Source: Basidiobolus heterosporus B8920 (taxonomy: Eukaryota; Basidiobolomycota; Basidiobolomycetes; Basidiobolales; Basidiobolaceae). Taken from it: a DNA stretch of 46,126 bases. The stretch covers positions 1 through 46,126 of the forward strand of contig JNET01030414.1 in assembly GCA_000697455.1 (NCBI GenBank), read 5' to 3'. The translations under genes and the position numbers were made by a program. Positions 30,980-43,179 of the stretch are shown here, in pieces. Within the stretch, counting starts at the first letter, position 1, and each line of letters begins with the position of its first letter. The notes beneath the pieces were generated by a model. The model ran no database searches. It saw nothing but the letters and a program-made list of their open reading frames with translations, and had not been told where the DNA came from.

Positions 30980-33017
30980 TTACAAAGTGATTTTTGGTAA
31001 ATCGTCCGGATTGACGTTTTTCGCAAGATCCCAATAGTGCTCGGCCTTGCCTTTGGATAGCCACTCCCTAGCGTGGTTCTCCGACTCACATCTTCTAAAT
31101 CTAAACCCTTTGAATCCCCGTTCTTTGACTTCTCCTTCCCACACAAGAACACAATAGTTACTGCCTTTTTCGGGGGCGCTGTCTTCATCGTCGGATGCAT
31201 CTGCCCATTTAATTCGTCTTAGCATCAGTTTTTTATAGGCTTTGAGACCTTTAGGTCCTCCTTCCACGACGACGAGGTTGAAATCCGGGTTGAAGATGGC
31301 CGTCCCGGTAAGGCACAGCTGCTGGGCATTCATTTCAACCTTAAACTTCTTTTGAGGGTGCGACAGATCTTTGATTCTAGTGCATAAAATTCGAACGTCA
31401 GCTCTGGAAAGCATTGACCTCTCTCGCCAAATAACTTACTTGAACACTGCTACTTGAGATATTTGGCTAGTGTCTTCATTCAACTTCCGTGCTTTCTTTT
31501 CTCTTTTTTGCTCATCGGTCAGCTTTCGTTCGGCATTTTGGCGTAAATGCGCTTCTTGTCGTTTGTTGATCTGTGCTCGTACTTGCGCTTCGATCTTGGA
31601 AGGATCCATCACGGCTTGCTCACCGAGGACTCTCATAAAGTTGCTCATTTTAACTGAAAAGTAAAAATGTTAGACTCAGTGTATCCCACGCAATCTTGTG
31701 CTCTCTACCTTTAGGCTCTTCAGGTGGTAGGAGACCAAGACGAATCTTGTCTTGTTTTTCTTTCTGAAGCTCGAGACGTCTTTGTCTTCTCAGTTTCTTG
31801 CGCTCCTATATATTTGAATAATCAAACAGGTTAAAGAAATAGGGAAAAGATTGTCGCGATCAACCTGCGCTTTACCTTCTTTGTAAGCATCAAAGGCTTC
31901 GGCTTAGGTGTGCTCAGATCAACGGGTGGTTCTATCGGAACTGGGTGCTGAATGTATCGTGTGATGACCGAACTTTCCCCTTCTACTCGAGCCTGACCAT
32001 CGTCAAGGTCGTCGTAGGTTCTGTTGGTTAATAGTTGAGCGTCCCACCATTCGATTTCTGGAGGAAGGTCACGTTTGATAGCTTTATCCGACATAAGATC
32101 AAGCTCTTCCATTCCTGCCTTCTTCACTCCCTCGGCAATTTCTTGTTTCAACTTCTCAAGATGGATCTAGAAAATGATGCGCTTGTAAGAACACTTTGAT
32201 CTTAACTAGGACGGCTAGATTACAGACATGTGTATACCTGTGCTCTAATATTTTCTGCTTGAGCAATGAACTTTCCCTTCTCATTGAACCGGAGTCTCTT
32301 TGGTGCTCGCGCTTTGGGTGCGGCATAATCTGTACCCAAGCTTGGATCAAAGTATGGATTCTTGCTAACATCAGAGAACTCAACAGGAGCACTCAAAAGC
32401 TTTAATTCTTTCTTAGATGTTTGTGAAGCAACGCGTTGGTTAGCCTAAGAAGAATACTGTTAGTGGGAGATAGCAGTGTTAGATATCCGTTTTCTATGCG
32501 TTTTGTACCTTCACGGTGGCGAAATTAGCTCTGGGAATAAGTTTGGAACCTTTCTTGAAGTTTCCTAGCTGATCGACCATCAATATTGGGTGTGAGGGTA
32601 CATGTAAGCCACCTTTAGGTTTCACAAGAGGTTCCACACCCTTAGAAGAAGATGGCTAAATAGTAGGTTGTTAGTCAACTTCAAGTAATCGACTGAAAGA
32701 AAAGGTCACTCACTAAGTATGGATTTCTAGGAATTTGTGCCGCGATTTGTTCTCTTTTTTCCTGAATTCTACGTTGTAACTCAGCAGAGGAATAAGGCTT
32801 GCTGGAAGTTGCTGCTGGTGCTGCAGAAACGTTCGAAAAATTTTTCAACTTTTCAGCGATTTCTTTTTGCTTTTTTGCAATCATAGCAGCAATCTAATAA
32901 AGAACTAAAGTAAGCTTTGAGAATCATATATACGAGTGTTTTGTTATGAAATCCAAGAGGTACCTGCTGGGGTGAAGGGGTTGCTGGATTTCCATTGTTG
33001 GTTCCTTGATTTGCCAT
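30980..33017 (-). CDS. PRP3: U4/U6 small nuclear ribonucleoprotein Prp3
   Basis: A core protein of the U4/U6.U5 tri-snRNP that binds the U4/U6 duplex; it acts in the nucleus. Eight exons: 32964-33017, 32714-32893, 32509-32655, 32238-32444, 31876-32166, 31709-31805, 31440-31653, 30980-31403, all in phase, for 537 residues. The N-terminus is Gln/Ala-rich, followed by a basic helical region. The Prp3 core has SKNPYFDPSLGTDYAAPKAR, FNEKGKFIAQAENIRAQ and PPEIEWWDAQLL, then KERKKLRRQRRLELQKEKQD-type basic helices. The C-terminal ferredoxin-like domain (DUF1115) contains LTGTAIFNPDFNLVVVEGG, KLMLRRIKW and HYWDLAK. The last intron (31404-31439) is only 36 nt. Divergent from VPS4, with 302 bp between start codons. 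Confidence 0.94.
31404..31439 (-). other. 36-nt intron in PRP3
   Basis: The donor is TTCAA|GTAAGT and the acceptor TTTCCAG|AGCTG. Removal restores the Prp3 reading frame (FKADVRILCTRIKDLSHPQ). It is clearly shorter than the other introns resolved in this window (about 50-120 nt). Confidence 0.85.
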
Positions 33018-33319
33018 GTGAGACTACTCAAAGATTCTCTACAGTTGACGTTATTACACACCACGGTTTGAAGAAGAAATCTGTTGAATTTGCAATAAAA
33101 ATATTGAAATTTCCAAAGAATTATCAAACAGATTAGACGTTGTTCATCTTGTTAATTATGCAATCTACAAATTTGACTAAATTTTTTACCATATCATCGT
33201 CAAATCGATAATTATCTACAGGTGGTTTAAATTTTCTAACTTGGAATATTAGTAAACACCACAACTTGGTCTATTTCGTATATTAGCAATACCGTTACTT
33301 AACTTCAAGTCACATCAAG

Positions 33320-35212
<1,893 letters not shown>

Positions 35213-35218
35213 ACCCCG

Positions 35219-35725
35219 TCACAGAACTTCCAAATAATCACGTTTATCTCTGATGGGTTGTAAGATGAGATGAATCTCCACTTGAATGTTTATATTTCCG
35301 CATTCCCATTTGTTTCTTGTTTGTTCTCCATGTACACCCAACGCCAATAATATCCCATATTTAAATGATCCGACTTTGTATGCCAATGATTTCTGTTCTG
35401 AAGCAGTAAACACTAGATACAAAAGGAATGAATACCGCATGATTTTTCGCATGATTTTTCGTTGAAATTTCCATAATTTGCTTATGTATGCAATTCGGTT
35501 CACTTGTCTTGCCTTTCACTACGTTCCAACCGGGACTGGCTGCATGTCGGCAAGGTCTAACCCTATTAGTTTCGTCAAAGTGTACTTAGGATCTCGGGGT
35601 TCACAGGAAGCAAAACCCGAGTTATCCGATTTCCCGAATTTCCAATAATATCCATCTAAGCTGATCATCGTTGGATTGGTCTCCATAATGGACAAGCTAT
35701 TCGTTAATTTAGTAGGCTTTAGCAT
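35219..35725 (-). CDS. Unrecognised small protein, two-exon model
   Basis: Two minus-strand open frames can be spliced in phase: exon 1 at 35531-35725 (start MLKPTKLTNSLSIMETN) and exon 2 at 35219-35392, for 122 residues. The intron uses CCG|GTTGGA and TCAGAACAG|AAA. Exon 1 has GYYWKFGKSDNSGF and PKYTLTKLIGLDLADM. Exon 2 has alternating hydrophobic residues (NINIQVEIHLILQPI), suggesting beta structure. No signal peptide, membrane span or known domain was seen. The start lies 106 bp from the divergent P450 start. The donor is weak, and a CGCATGATTTTT direct repeat sits inside the intron. The region may be non-coding. Confidence 0.35.
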
Positions 35726-35779
35726 TTACGCTACGTTGAATAATCAAGGTACCAGGTGACGTGGTCGATTCATTGAAGG

Positions 35780-35786
35780 TATAAAA
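35780..35786 (+). promoter_or_regulatory. TATA box of the P450 gene
   Basis: TATAAAA lies 45 bp upstream of the P450 start codon. Confidence 0.55.
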
Positions 35787-35831
35787 CTACAAGCAAGCTT
35801 TACGAGGTTTCCACTAAATTTATCTACAAGA

Positions 35832-38800
35832 ATGTCATCAAGTCAATGTCCCATCAAACATGGTGCCACAAACCAGAAATCAGACGAAAACCCTGCTCTT
35901 GGAACCCCGCAGCCTGGCAGGAAATCCAAAATAATCATCATAGCATTTTCCGGCCAGAATATAGAAAATGATGGGATTGTTGTCAGACCAAGAAATAACT
36001 GGACTATGGATGATGTGAAGCAGCACTGTGGAGAGAAGCTGAACATCCCTGCATACAATATGATAGAATTTCGCAATGAAGAGGGAGAGAAAATCGAGTC
36101 GTTCTCCGATCTGATGACTACCGACGTTGCATATATACAAGCAAGCGAGTCCTGTCACCTTGAAATTCCCACTCCTCCTACAAGCACCTTCTTTGGCACA
36201 CTCCCGCAACTTTTACCGGACATTCCAGGATCTCTCAAACGTCTCTATGAAGAATACAACACTCCGATACTCCAGATTTACATGTTCTCCACAAGGGTGA
36301 TAGCAACGAATCACCCCAGCATCGCTGAAGTTTTTTCCCAAGAAAGTGAGTACTTCACCAAGAAGATTACACAGCCTTTCGCAGAAGTAAAAGCCGTAGG
36401 TGGTAATGGCCTTTTCACGACAAGTTCAGATGAGAAAGTATGGAAGCTTGCGCATAAATTGCTAATCCCTGCATTCTCTTCTACATCGATGAAGGCTTAC
36501 GCACAAGAGATGGGCCATTTAGCGCTGAAACTATCCAAGGTATTAGGTGAATTTAAGGCAGATGAGTCCTTTCTAGTTACTGATTGGATGACTCGAATTA
36601 CCTTTGAAACCATTGGAATGGTTGGATTTGGATATGACTTCGGGCTGCTCGAATCGAGAGATTCGCCCATGCATCCATTTATTGATGCCATGTCATTTTG
36701 CTTGACTGAGATACGAACAAGATCCAGTCGGTCGCAATATTGGAAGAAATTGCCCATCTGGTCCAATTATAAATTTGATGAAAATATGAATTTGATGAAA
36801 AGCATTGTTGATGAAGTTCTAACGCAACGTAAAAAGGACACCACCAGTGATCGTAAAACCTCCGATCTTCTTGGATTTATGCTGGAGGCCCGTGACAAAT
36901 CTACTGGAGAAAAACTATCAGATGATATCATTCGTGATCAAGTAGTGACTTTCCTAATTGCTGGCCACGAGACTACCTCAAACACACTCTCTTGGTGCCT
37001 CTATTTACTCGTAAGACATCCAGCTGTTCTAAAAAAAGTGCTCCAAGAGATAGTCAATACTGGTATCAATGACGAAGAGCCTACTATCGCACAAATCTCC
37101 CAGCTCAAGTACATTGGCCAAGTGTTGAAGGAGACCTTAAGAATGTACCCTCCAGTTGCTTCCGTTCAGAAATATTGCACTAAGGATTGTGTTCTACCCT
37201 TTGGATATAAGATCGAGGAGGGTACTGCTGCCCAGATTAGCATCTATTCGCTGCACCACAATCCTGACGTTTGGCCAGAGCCAGAGGTTTTCAACCCTGA
37301 TAGGTTCAGTGCTGCTGAGGAATCGAAGAGATCTCCATATGCATGGCTGCCTTTTTCTTCGGGACCGCGTGCCTGTATCGGCATGCAATTTGCTTTGCAA
37401 GAGGCTAAAATCATCTTAGCAATCATATTGAGAAAATTTGAGTTTCACTTACTCGACGATAAGCCCATTCTTTACAGTACTTCTTCAGCTACAATGAAGC
37501 CTGAAAATCTGCTCATGAGAGTCACTCCAAGGACTGAACTCCCAGAGTCCACTTCTCAGCCACCTTCCGATTCTTCTACTCCAAAAACTGAATTGGCTAC
37601 ACCACTTGTGGCTAAACAACTTCCATCAGAAGTAACTCTTCCGAAGCTTACGATCTTATTTGGCTCAAATATGGGACTCTCTGAGGAATATGCAAACAAG
37701 GTGAGTAAGAACGCCATCGATGTTGGTTTCAAGGAAGTAGAGGCTCTTCCTTTAGATGAATGGGAAGTTTTGAAATCCGGTAGATACGAGAATCAAGACA
37801 GCAAAAGTGACGATATAAAACCGGTGATTCTTGTTATTACAAGTACTTATAATGGACTTCCACCGGATAATGCAAAAGATTTTGATAAATTCATTAGTAT
37901 AAAAAGAGAGGAATCGGATAAACCACTGAATGGTCTTCGCTACACAGTATTTGGTTGTGGAAACAAACAGTGGCGAACTTATCAAGCTTTCCCTATTAAA
38001 GTCAATGATGCCTTCGAACGACTTGGAGCGAGCCAGATCTTTCCTGCTGGGGCTGGAAATGCTGACGGTGATATCGATGCAGATTTCTCAGAGTGGGTTG
38101 CCAAAATGTATACTTCTTTGTTAGTTGATCTAGGAATGGATGGTTCGGGCCTAAACCTTTTAGGCACTACAACCTCAAAAGATCCTACCGCGGGCGTAAC
38201 CTTACGGTATATCTCTCCTGAATGTCAGGCAGAAGCCAAAAGTGCGCAGAGTAACATCAATGATACGCCTCGAGCCCGTATCATCGTAAACAAGGAACTT
38301 CAATTTTTTGAAAAAAGCCACCGCAGTACCCGTCACCTGGAAATTGAGCTCCCTGAAGAAACGAAATTTAATGCAGGTGATCATTTAGAAATTGCTCCTG
38401 AAAATGATGCTAATCTCGTTGAGGAGATAGCCATTTCTTTTGGCTATGCACTGGACGCAGTGTTTGAAGTGAAGGTTGACAATGCCATATGCAAATCACT
38501 TAGTTCACGTTCATTGGCAGCAGTGATCAAGGAGCCGTGCTCTATTCGTAATGCTCTCACTTATTACGCTGACCTTTTAGCGGCACCTTCTCGTCAGTTC
38601 CTTGGGGTTTGTGTGTCAGCTATCTCCGAAGAATATCCAGAACTAGAGAAAAAATACTTTGAGGGAATATGCCAAACTGGAGAAGAGGGAAACCAAATTT
38701 ACGCCAGCTTCATAAAGAAGAATCGAACGTTACTTGATTTAATCCGCAACTACCCAATGATTAAGAAACTCGATTTCTTGGCATTTTTATGCGCAATGCC

Positions 38801-39488
38801 GGTGATGTCAAAGCGCAGATACTCAATCGCTAGTAGTCCGTATGTAACTAAAAATGTAGCCCATATATGTGTAGGCATTGTTGAGGATTTAGGAAGTGAA
38901 AACAGGATATACAGAGGCCTATGTTCTAGCTTTCTTGCCAATTCTGAGTCTGGAAAACTGATCCGCGCGCAGGTCAAATCAGCCAAAGAAATATTCCACT
39001 TGCCGGAAGACCCCACTATTCCGGTGATAATGGTCTGCGCAGGCACTGGAATCGCCCCATTCCGAGGATTCTTACAAGAACGTCAATATCATGGAGTTAA
39101 ATCGATTAAAAAAGGAGGCAAATCCATTACCCATTTGTTCTTTGGGTGTCGCTCTCCTGAACATGATTACATTTATCGGGAAGAACTTGAGGGCTACGTT
39201 AACGATGGAACTCTAGACGAATTACATCTCACCTACTCTCGGATTGGTAATGTCAAGAAATACGTTCAGCATGAATTATTAAGTGCAGCATCGATGATCT
39301 GGGAACTTTTGCACATCCAGAAAGGATCATTTTACGTTTGCGGATCAGCTTCCGGAATGGCCAGAGATGTTGCAACTACCCTTATCGCCATTATCAGGCA
39401 AATTGGTGGACTAAGTGATCAAGAAGCTAATCAATATTTCCAGGAATTGCAGAAACATGGCAAATATAACGAAGATGTATGGGGCTAG
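35832..39488 (+). CDS. Self-sufficient cytochrome P450-reductase fusion (CYP505/BM3-like) with N-terminal beta-grasp domain
   Basis: A single 1218-codon exon. The P450 domain (about 118-570) has AGHETTS at 377-383, KETLRMYP (ExxR, 434-437), NPDRF and the heme loop FSSGPRACIGMQFAL with Cys515. A Ser/Pro/Thr-rich linker leads to an FMN domain (about 606-765: ILFGSNMGLSEEYA, STYNGLPPDNAKDF, YTVFGCGNKQW), then an FAD/NADPH reductase with RRYSIASSP (995-1003), GTGIAPFRGFLQER (1071-1084), YVCGSASGMARDV and a C-terminal Trp. Proteins of this layout are usually soluble subterminal fatty-acid hydroxylases using NADPH and O2. Residues about 32-112 are additional: IIIIAFSGQNIENDGIVV, then EKLNIPAYNMIEFRNEEGEK, then FSDLMTTDVAYIQASE, a doublecortin/ubiquitin-like beta-grasp pattern I do not know from CYP505. 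It has no introns, unlike most neighbours. The substrate is not known. Confidence 0.95.
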   Translation: MSSSQCPIKHGATNQKSDENPALGTPQPGRKSKIIIIAFSGQNIENDGIVVRPRNNWTMDDVKQHCGEKLNIPAYNMIEFRNEEGEKIESFSDLMTTDVAYIQASESCHLEIPTPPTSTFFGTLPQLLPDIPGSLKRLYEEYNTPILQIYMFSTRVIATNHPSIAEVFSQESEYFTKKITQPFAEVKAVGGNGLFTTSSDEKVWKLAHKLLIPAFSSTSMKAYAQEMGHLALKLSKVLGEFKADESFLVTDWMTRITFETIGMVGFGYDFGLLESRDSPMHPFIDAMSFCLTEIRTRSSRSQYWKKLPIWSNYKFDENMNLMKSIVDEVLTQRKKDTTSDRKTSDLLGFMLEARDKSTGEKLSDDIIRDQVVTFLIAGHETTSNTLSWCLYLLVRHPAVLKKVLQEIVNTGINDEEPTIAQISQLKYIGQVLKETLRMYPPVASVQKYCTKDCVLPFGYKIEEGTAAQISIYSLHHNPDVWPEPEVFNPDRFSAAEESKRSPYAWLPFSSGPRACIGMQFALQEAKIILAIILRKFEFHLLDDKPILYSTSSATMKPENLLMRVTPRTELPESTSQPPSDSSTPKTELATPLVAKQLPSEVTLPKLTILFGSNMGLSEEYANKVSKNAIDVGFKEVEALPLDEWEVLKSGRYENQDSKSDDIKPVILVITSTYNGLPPDNAKDFDKFISIKREESDKPLNGLRYTVFGCGNKQWRTYQAFPIKVNDAFERLGASQIFPAGAGNADGDIDADFSEWVAKMYTSLLVDLGMDGSGLNLLGTTTSKDPTAGVTLRYISPECQAEAKSAQSNINDTPRARIIVNKELQFFEKSHRSTRHLEIELPEETKFNAGDHLEIAPENDANLVEEIAISFGYALDAVFEVKVDNAICKSLSSRSLAAVIKEPCSIRNALTYYADLLAAPSRQFLGVCVSAISEEYPELEKKYFEGICQTGEEGNQIYASFIKKNRTLLDLIRNYPMIKKLDFLAFLCAMPVMSKRRYSIASSPYVTKNVAHICVGIVEDLGSENRIYRGLCSSFLANSESGKLIRAQVKSAKEIFHLPEDPTIPVIMVCAGTGIAPFRGFLQERQYHGVKSIKKGGKSITHLFFGCRSPEHDYIYREELEGYVNDGTLDELHLTYSRIGNVKKYVQHELLSAASMIWELLHIQKGSFYVCGSASGMARDVATTLIAIIRQIGGLSDQEANQYFQELQKHGKYNEDVWG

Positions 39489-40881
39489 AATCAGTGATCT
39501 GACTGTCAACTAGCATCATACGATAAGTGATAGTATATCTCTATCACTCACTCACTAACAATATTCATCTGTTTTCTTTCAAATTTGCATCAGTTTACAT
39601 TGTAAAACTTCGTATAAACCAGGCAACAGTCCTAACCAATCAACACGCTTCCAGATAATCATAGCCATAGGAATCTTTTTTTTGGTATTTCAAGAGTTCG
39701 GATAAATCAACTTAAGACTGTTTATACTAGTTCTCTGACCATATCTGGAACTTTGAGCCATACAAAATGTGAGACAGAGCAATCGAGAACCTTAAATGGT
39801 GCCCTCAAGGAAAAAATTTAGTTAGATTAGGGCATACTGGTTATCACGCTTCCAAATACGCCCCAATCCGAAACACCAGAGGATCCAAGCTAAATGGTGC
39901 GGGATGCGTGCTGAAGGTAAGCGCTGATAGTTTACCTTGGGGTTGGCTTCCAAATTAGGGGATTTTTTTGATTGTCCATATCGTTACGATTGCGCTATCT
40001 GTCAGGCAATTAAATTTTCGTTTCCGGATACCTTCTACCTACTCCCTGGGTTGCACTGGGTTACGCACGTACATTACGTTGGGAGGAGTCGTTCTATGAA
40101 ACCGATCTCATGTTAATCTACTCTATGCATTAGCTGCAGTATCAGTGATACTCGGATACTTCCTTGATGTATGCAAGAGTCATTGATTGTCGCGACTCGA
40201 TTTGGGCCAATTCAACACGAATCTAGTGCATGCTTAGCTCCACATTGCTATTTTCTGAATATTGCACATGGTTGAGCTATCAACGCATCTCCGAGTTACA
40301 AGAGTGGAAATCATCTTTTACGATCTGCATTTGGGGTAACGGAGTTGACATAAGTAGCAATGAAGAGAATTTATGACGAGACTATCGGAGCCCACTAATA
40401 TAGAAAGTAAAATGCCGCCTATATCTGGCAGGGTTATCAATGACAGACATTTATGAGCGAACCAAATACAGGAGATGGATAGCATGCCTTCACAATAGAC
40501 AAAAGGTGGGTCTTGTTTTCTGAGTATTTGGAATTGGTCACTGATGTAAATGGTAATCTCTAATCATTTTTACCAAACCAGTAACTCAGTTTGCCAATCT
40601 TTGACAATTGGCTAGTTGTCCGGCAACAATATATGGCAACAAAATAGATTGGTGGATTGGCATCGCAGAGGTGCGCGGATAAATTGTAATCGTCACATAT
40701 ATCAACATCACTATATCGATGGCTAGTCTGATTGTGAGTATGAGCTGAGATATCTGACTTGACTAGATTGGTAATAGCTTATCATGATTGCCACAACTCC
40801 TTTAGATATATAAGCTGTCAAATGTGCCACTGGGTCAATGCCCTTCGCTCTATACATCCATAAGAAAAGACTTCATTCAAT
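39489..40881. other. Intergenic, 1.4 kb, no gene seen
   Basis: The spacer lies between the P450 gene and the second arrestin gene, both on the plus strand. I found no ORF with coding character, no tRNA pattern and no tandem repeat. Its length suggests a large promoter for the arrestin gene or decayed sequence. Confidence 0.5.
40807..40814 (+). promoter_or_regulatory. TATA box of arrestin gene
   Basis: TATATAAG lies 67 bp upstream of the ATG at 40882. The leader is A-rich just before the start (CATAAGAAAAG). Confidence 0.55.
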
Positions 40882-41913
40882 ATGAGTCCTAAACTTCAAA
40901 TTCAACTGGAACAAGACACCTTCTACAAGTGCGACTTTGAGGAAGATAGCAATGCCTCTATCCTCAAAGGAAAACTCATCTTTAGCCCAACCACCTCCGT
41001 CAAAGTCTTGTACATTACTCTCTGCTTTCGTGGAAAATTGTTCATGAACAAGGGATTTCAATCCACCCGTAAAACCCTTTTTGAACATACTTGGACCTTC
41101 CATCGTAACGTTGGTTCCACCATTTTCAATGCACAACAATATGTCTACGACTTTGAGCTCCCATTGCCGGCCAATCTCCCAGAATCCTGCGTTGCTGACT
41201 ACGCCAAGGTTGAATATGACTTGAAGGCTACAGTGGAAACACCATTGTTCAGCTCTAACATCAGGGCGGACAAATCAGTATTTATCCACAAAAACAACAG
41301 TGCACTATTGTCGCTGGCCTACAACACTCATATCGAAAACTCATGGAATGATATGATCGATTATGAAGTCATTGTTCCTAGTCATGAATACGTTCCTGGA
41401 GATAGCTTCCCCATCACATTCAAGCATGAAGTATTGAACTCAAAGTGCAAGCTTATCAATGTGTGGGCTGGTTTGAACGAAAAAACCATTTACAACAAAG
41501 CTGACGGTAGTCAAGGTGACGAATCTAGCTGCGTCAAGAAGTGGTTGCACACCACATTCGCTGGTATTCCTGAAGACTGTAACAACAGTTATCTTTCACT
41601 CACCGTCCCCAAATCAAGCAAAAACGTACATTTTGACTCTGTCACACCCTATGTAGAGGTGGTCCACAATCTTTCTACAAGAATCGAGGTAGAGATTAAT
41701 GGAAAAATCCATCAAATCCGCTCATCAATTCCCATCCGTGTAGTCCGTCAAACTAGCAGTTCGGTGTTCGAGGAAGATCAAATGTATGAATTATTACCAA
41801 CGTATGAAATCATTCGATTTGATTGTCCACCAACTTACGATACCAGCAAGAGCGAGATTGTTCCTCAAACCGAAGCACCTCCTGCATATATTCGACATGA
41901 AGTCAGCGCTTAA
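40882..41913 (+). CDS. Arrestin-related trafficking adaptor, intronless
   Basis: 343 residues in one exon, complete, with a good start context (CATTCAATATGAGT). The arrestin N lobe is KLQIQLEQDTFYKC, then KVLYITLCFRGKL and QQYVYDFELPLPANLPESC, the family signature. The C lobe starts at DYEVIVPSHEYVPGDSFPI, and the domain ends near SSIPIRVVR. The tail carries three WW-binding candidates: LLPTYEI, CPPTYDT and APPAYIR. It is likely an adaptor bringing a Rsp5/Nedd4-type ligase to membrane cargo. It shares architecture with the arrestin at 29216-30235 but is clearly diverged in sequence and lacks its intron, so it is not a recent local duplicate. Confidence 0.9.
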   Translation: MSPKLQIQLEQDTFYKCDFEEDSNASILKGKLIFSPTTSVKVLYITLCFRGKLFMNKGFQSTRKTLFEHTWTFHRNVGSTIFNAQQYVYDFELPLPANLPESCVADYAKVEYDLKATVETPLFSSNIRADKSVFIHKNNSALLSLAYNTHIENSWNDMIDYEVIVPSHEYVPGDSFPITFKHEVLNSKCKLINVWAGLNEKTIYNKADGSQGDESSCVKKWLHTTFAGIPEDCNNSYLSLTVPKSSKNVHFDSVTPYVEVVHNLSTRIEVEINGKIHQIRSSIPIRVVRQTSSSVFEEDQMYELLPTYEIIRFDCPPTYDTSKSEIVPQTEAPPAYIRHEVSA

Positions 41914-42244
41914 GTCTTGCTGCACTATAACAATGTACATTTAACTCATACACTACTTAGACTAATCAAAGCATAGATAAAGCATCCAATATATAGATAA
42001 TAAAGAAAAGCTTGTAAATTTTAAAAGATTTCTCCAAGTATCTTACGGCACAGAAAAAGCTGAAGTTTGCATATTTCATGATATATATATATACAATATC
42101 CTTGACAATGATTACCAAATGAATCCCGGTCTTGCACTATATAGTACACGATCTAATGTACCAAGTAACTCAATAGATCAATCCAAGTTTAGAGGGGAAA
42201 ACCAATGTAAAGACAGCAAGTAAAATAGCTGGGAATGTTGAAGA
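41914..42244. other. Intergenic up to the first LTR
   Basis: The arrestin 3' flank, with AATAAAG at about 41999 as a possible poly(A) signal and an (AT)n run near 42080-42092. No gene is seen. Confidence 0.45.
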
Positions 42245-42545
42245 TGTTGAAATTCACATAATCTGGCACTTAATTATTCATATTAAAGCTTACTCATATT
42301 ATATTTACTTTTCAATAACCTCTCACTCAAAATTCATGCCTGGGTTTTACTTTTTTAAGCATGTCCATATGACCCCAACCTTTGAACACACACTCCTGGG
42401 ACCTTCTTGAACACATTCTGCATGTTGAATTGCTTACTTTTTGATAAAGTATAAAAGCCAACTTTACATCCAATAAATCTTCAAGTGAGAATCACATATT
42501 CTTCTAATTCTCCAAATCACTTCCAATAACTCCCAAAATCTCACA
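42245..42545 (+). mobile_element. Solo or truncated copia-type LTR A
   Basis: It starts TGTTGAAATTCACATAAT, which matches the first bases of the minus-strand LTR at 43475. Further shared blocks are TTAATTATTCATA versus CTAATTATTCATA, CATATTATATTTACTT, CCTCTCACTCAAAATTCA and GGGTTTTACTT. It has TATAAAA at 42450 and AATAAA at 42472, in LTR order. The right end is not sharp and is placed at about 42545 by comparison with LTR B (CACTTCCAATA..., then TCTCACA). No internal coding region follows; 42546-42818 holds nothing I recognise. Confidence 0.65.
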
Positions 42546-42818
42546 AGAGGTACAAAGAATTACAAACCCAACCAGTTCTTTATGAAACTTAGAAGTTGGG
42601 TAAAGCAATTGTAGGCCAAATTCCAGTAATGAGAAGACATTCTGCTTCAGGACAGTTAAGACTAGGTTAGCTATTTAGGCTAGGGGCCCTAGAGTTCCAT
42701 CAAACATTCCATCTCTTATTGCCTCTTTATCAAGAAACTGAAAGGTAACCAACATAGAAGAGGAGGTTTTCTTGTTTACTAAAATATCCTTGCTAAACCA
42801 TTTTTCCTAGCTAGATTA

Positions 42819-43165
42819 TGTTGAAATTAAGTTAGTTTAGTGCCTAAGTATTCATAGAATTAAGTATATAACTTATGTTTTGTATTTATGAGATATTTGT
42901 CAAAGTTGAAATGTTAACATCAATTTGGGTCAACTACAAGATTATGAAATAATGGATTTATAAGAAAATCTTAAACATGTCCAAATGAGCTGAAACTTCT
43001 ACAGTATGCTCTTAGAGCCCTCTAGAATAGTACATAATAGTTTCTTTACTTAGTTCTAACCAAAGGTATAAATACCTTCCTGTATTACAATAAACATCAA
43101 GTGAAAGTACAACAACTTCTTAATATCTAAAGTCACTTCCAATATCACTATTCTCACTTTCAACA
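42819..43165 (+). mobile_element. Copia-type LTR B, complete
   Basis: 347 bp bounded by TGTTGAAA...TTTCAACA, a perfect 8-bp terminal inverted repeat of the TG...CA type. TATAAATA at 43067 and AATAAA at 43089 fit promoter and poly(A) signals. It is related to LTR A (CATGTCCAAATGA, CAATAAA, CACTTCCAATA shared) but diverged. A primer-binding-site-like sequence follows directly, so it is a 5' LTR in plus orientation. Confidence 0.7.
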
Positions 43166-43179
43166 GGCTATAAGCCCCA
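43166..43179 (+). other. Candidate primer binding site
   Basis: GGCTATAAGCCCCA follows the LTR end without a gap. It resembles the GGTTATGAGCCC-type sites that pair with the anticodon part of initiator tRNA in Ty1/copia elements. The tRNA gene itself is not in the window. Confidence 0.45.
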
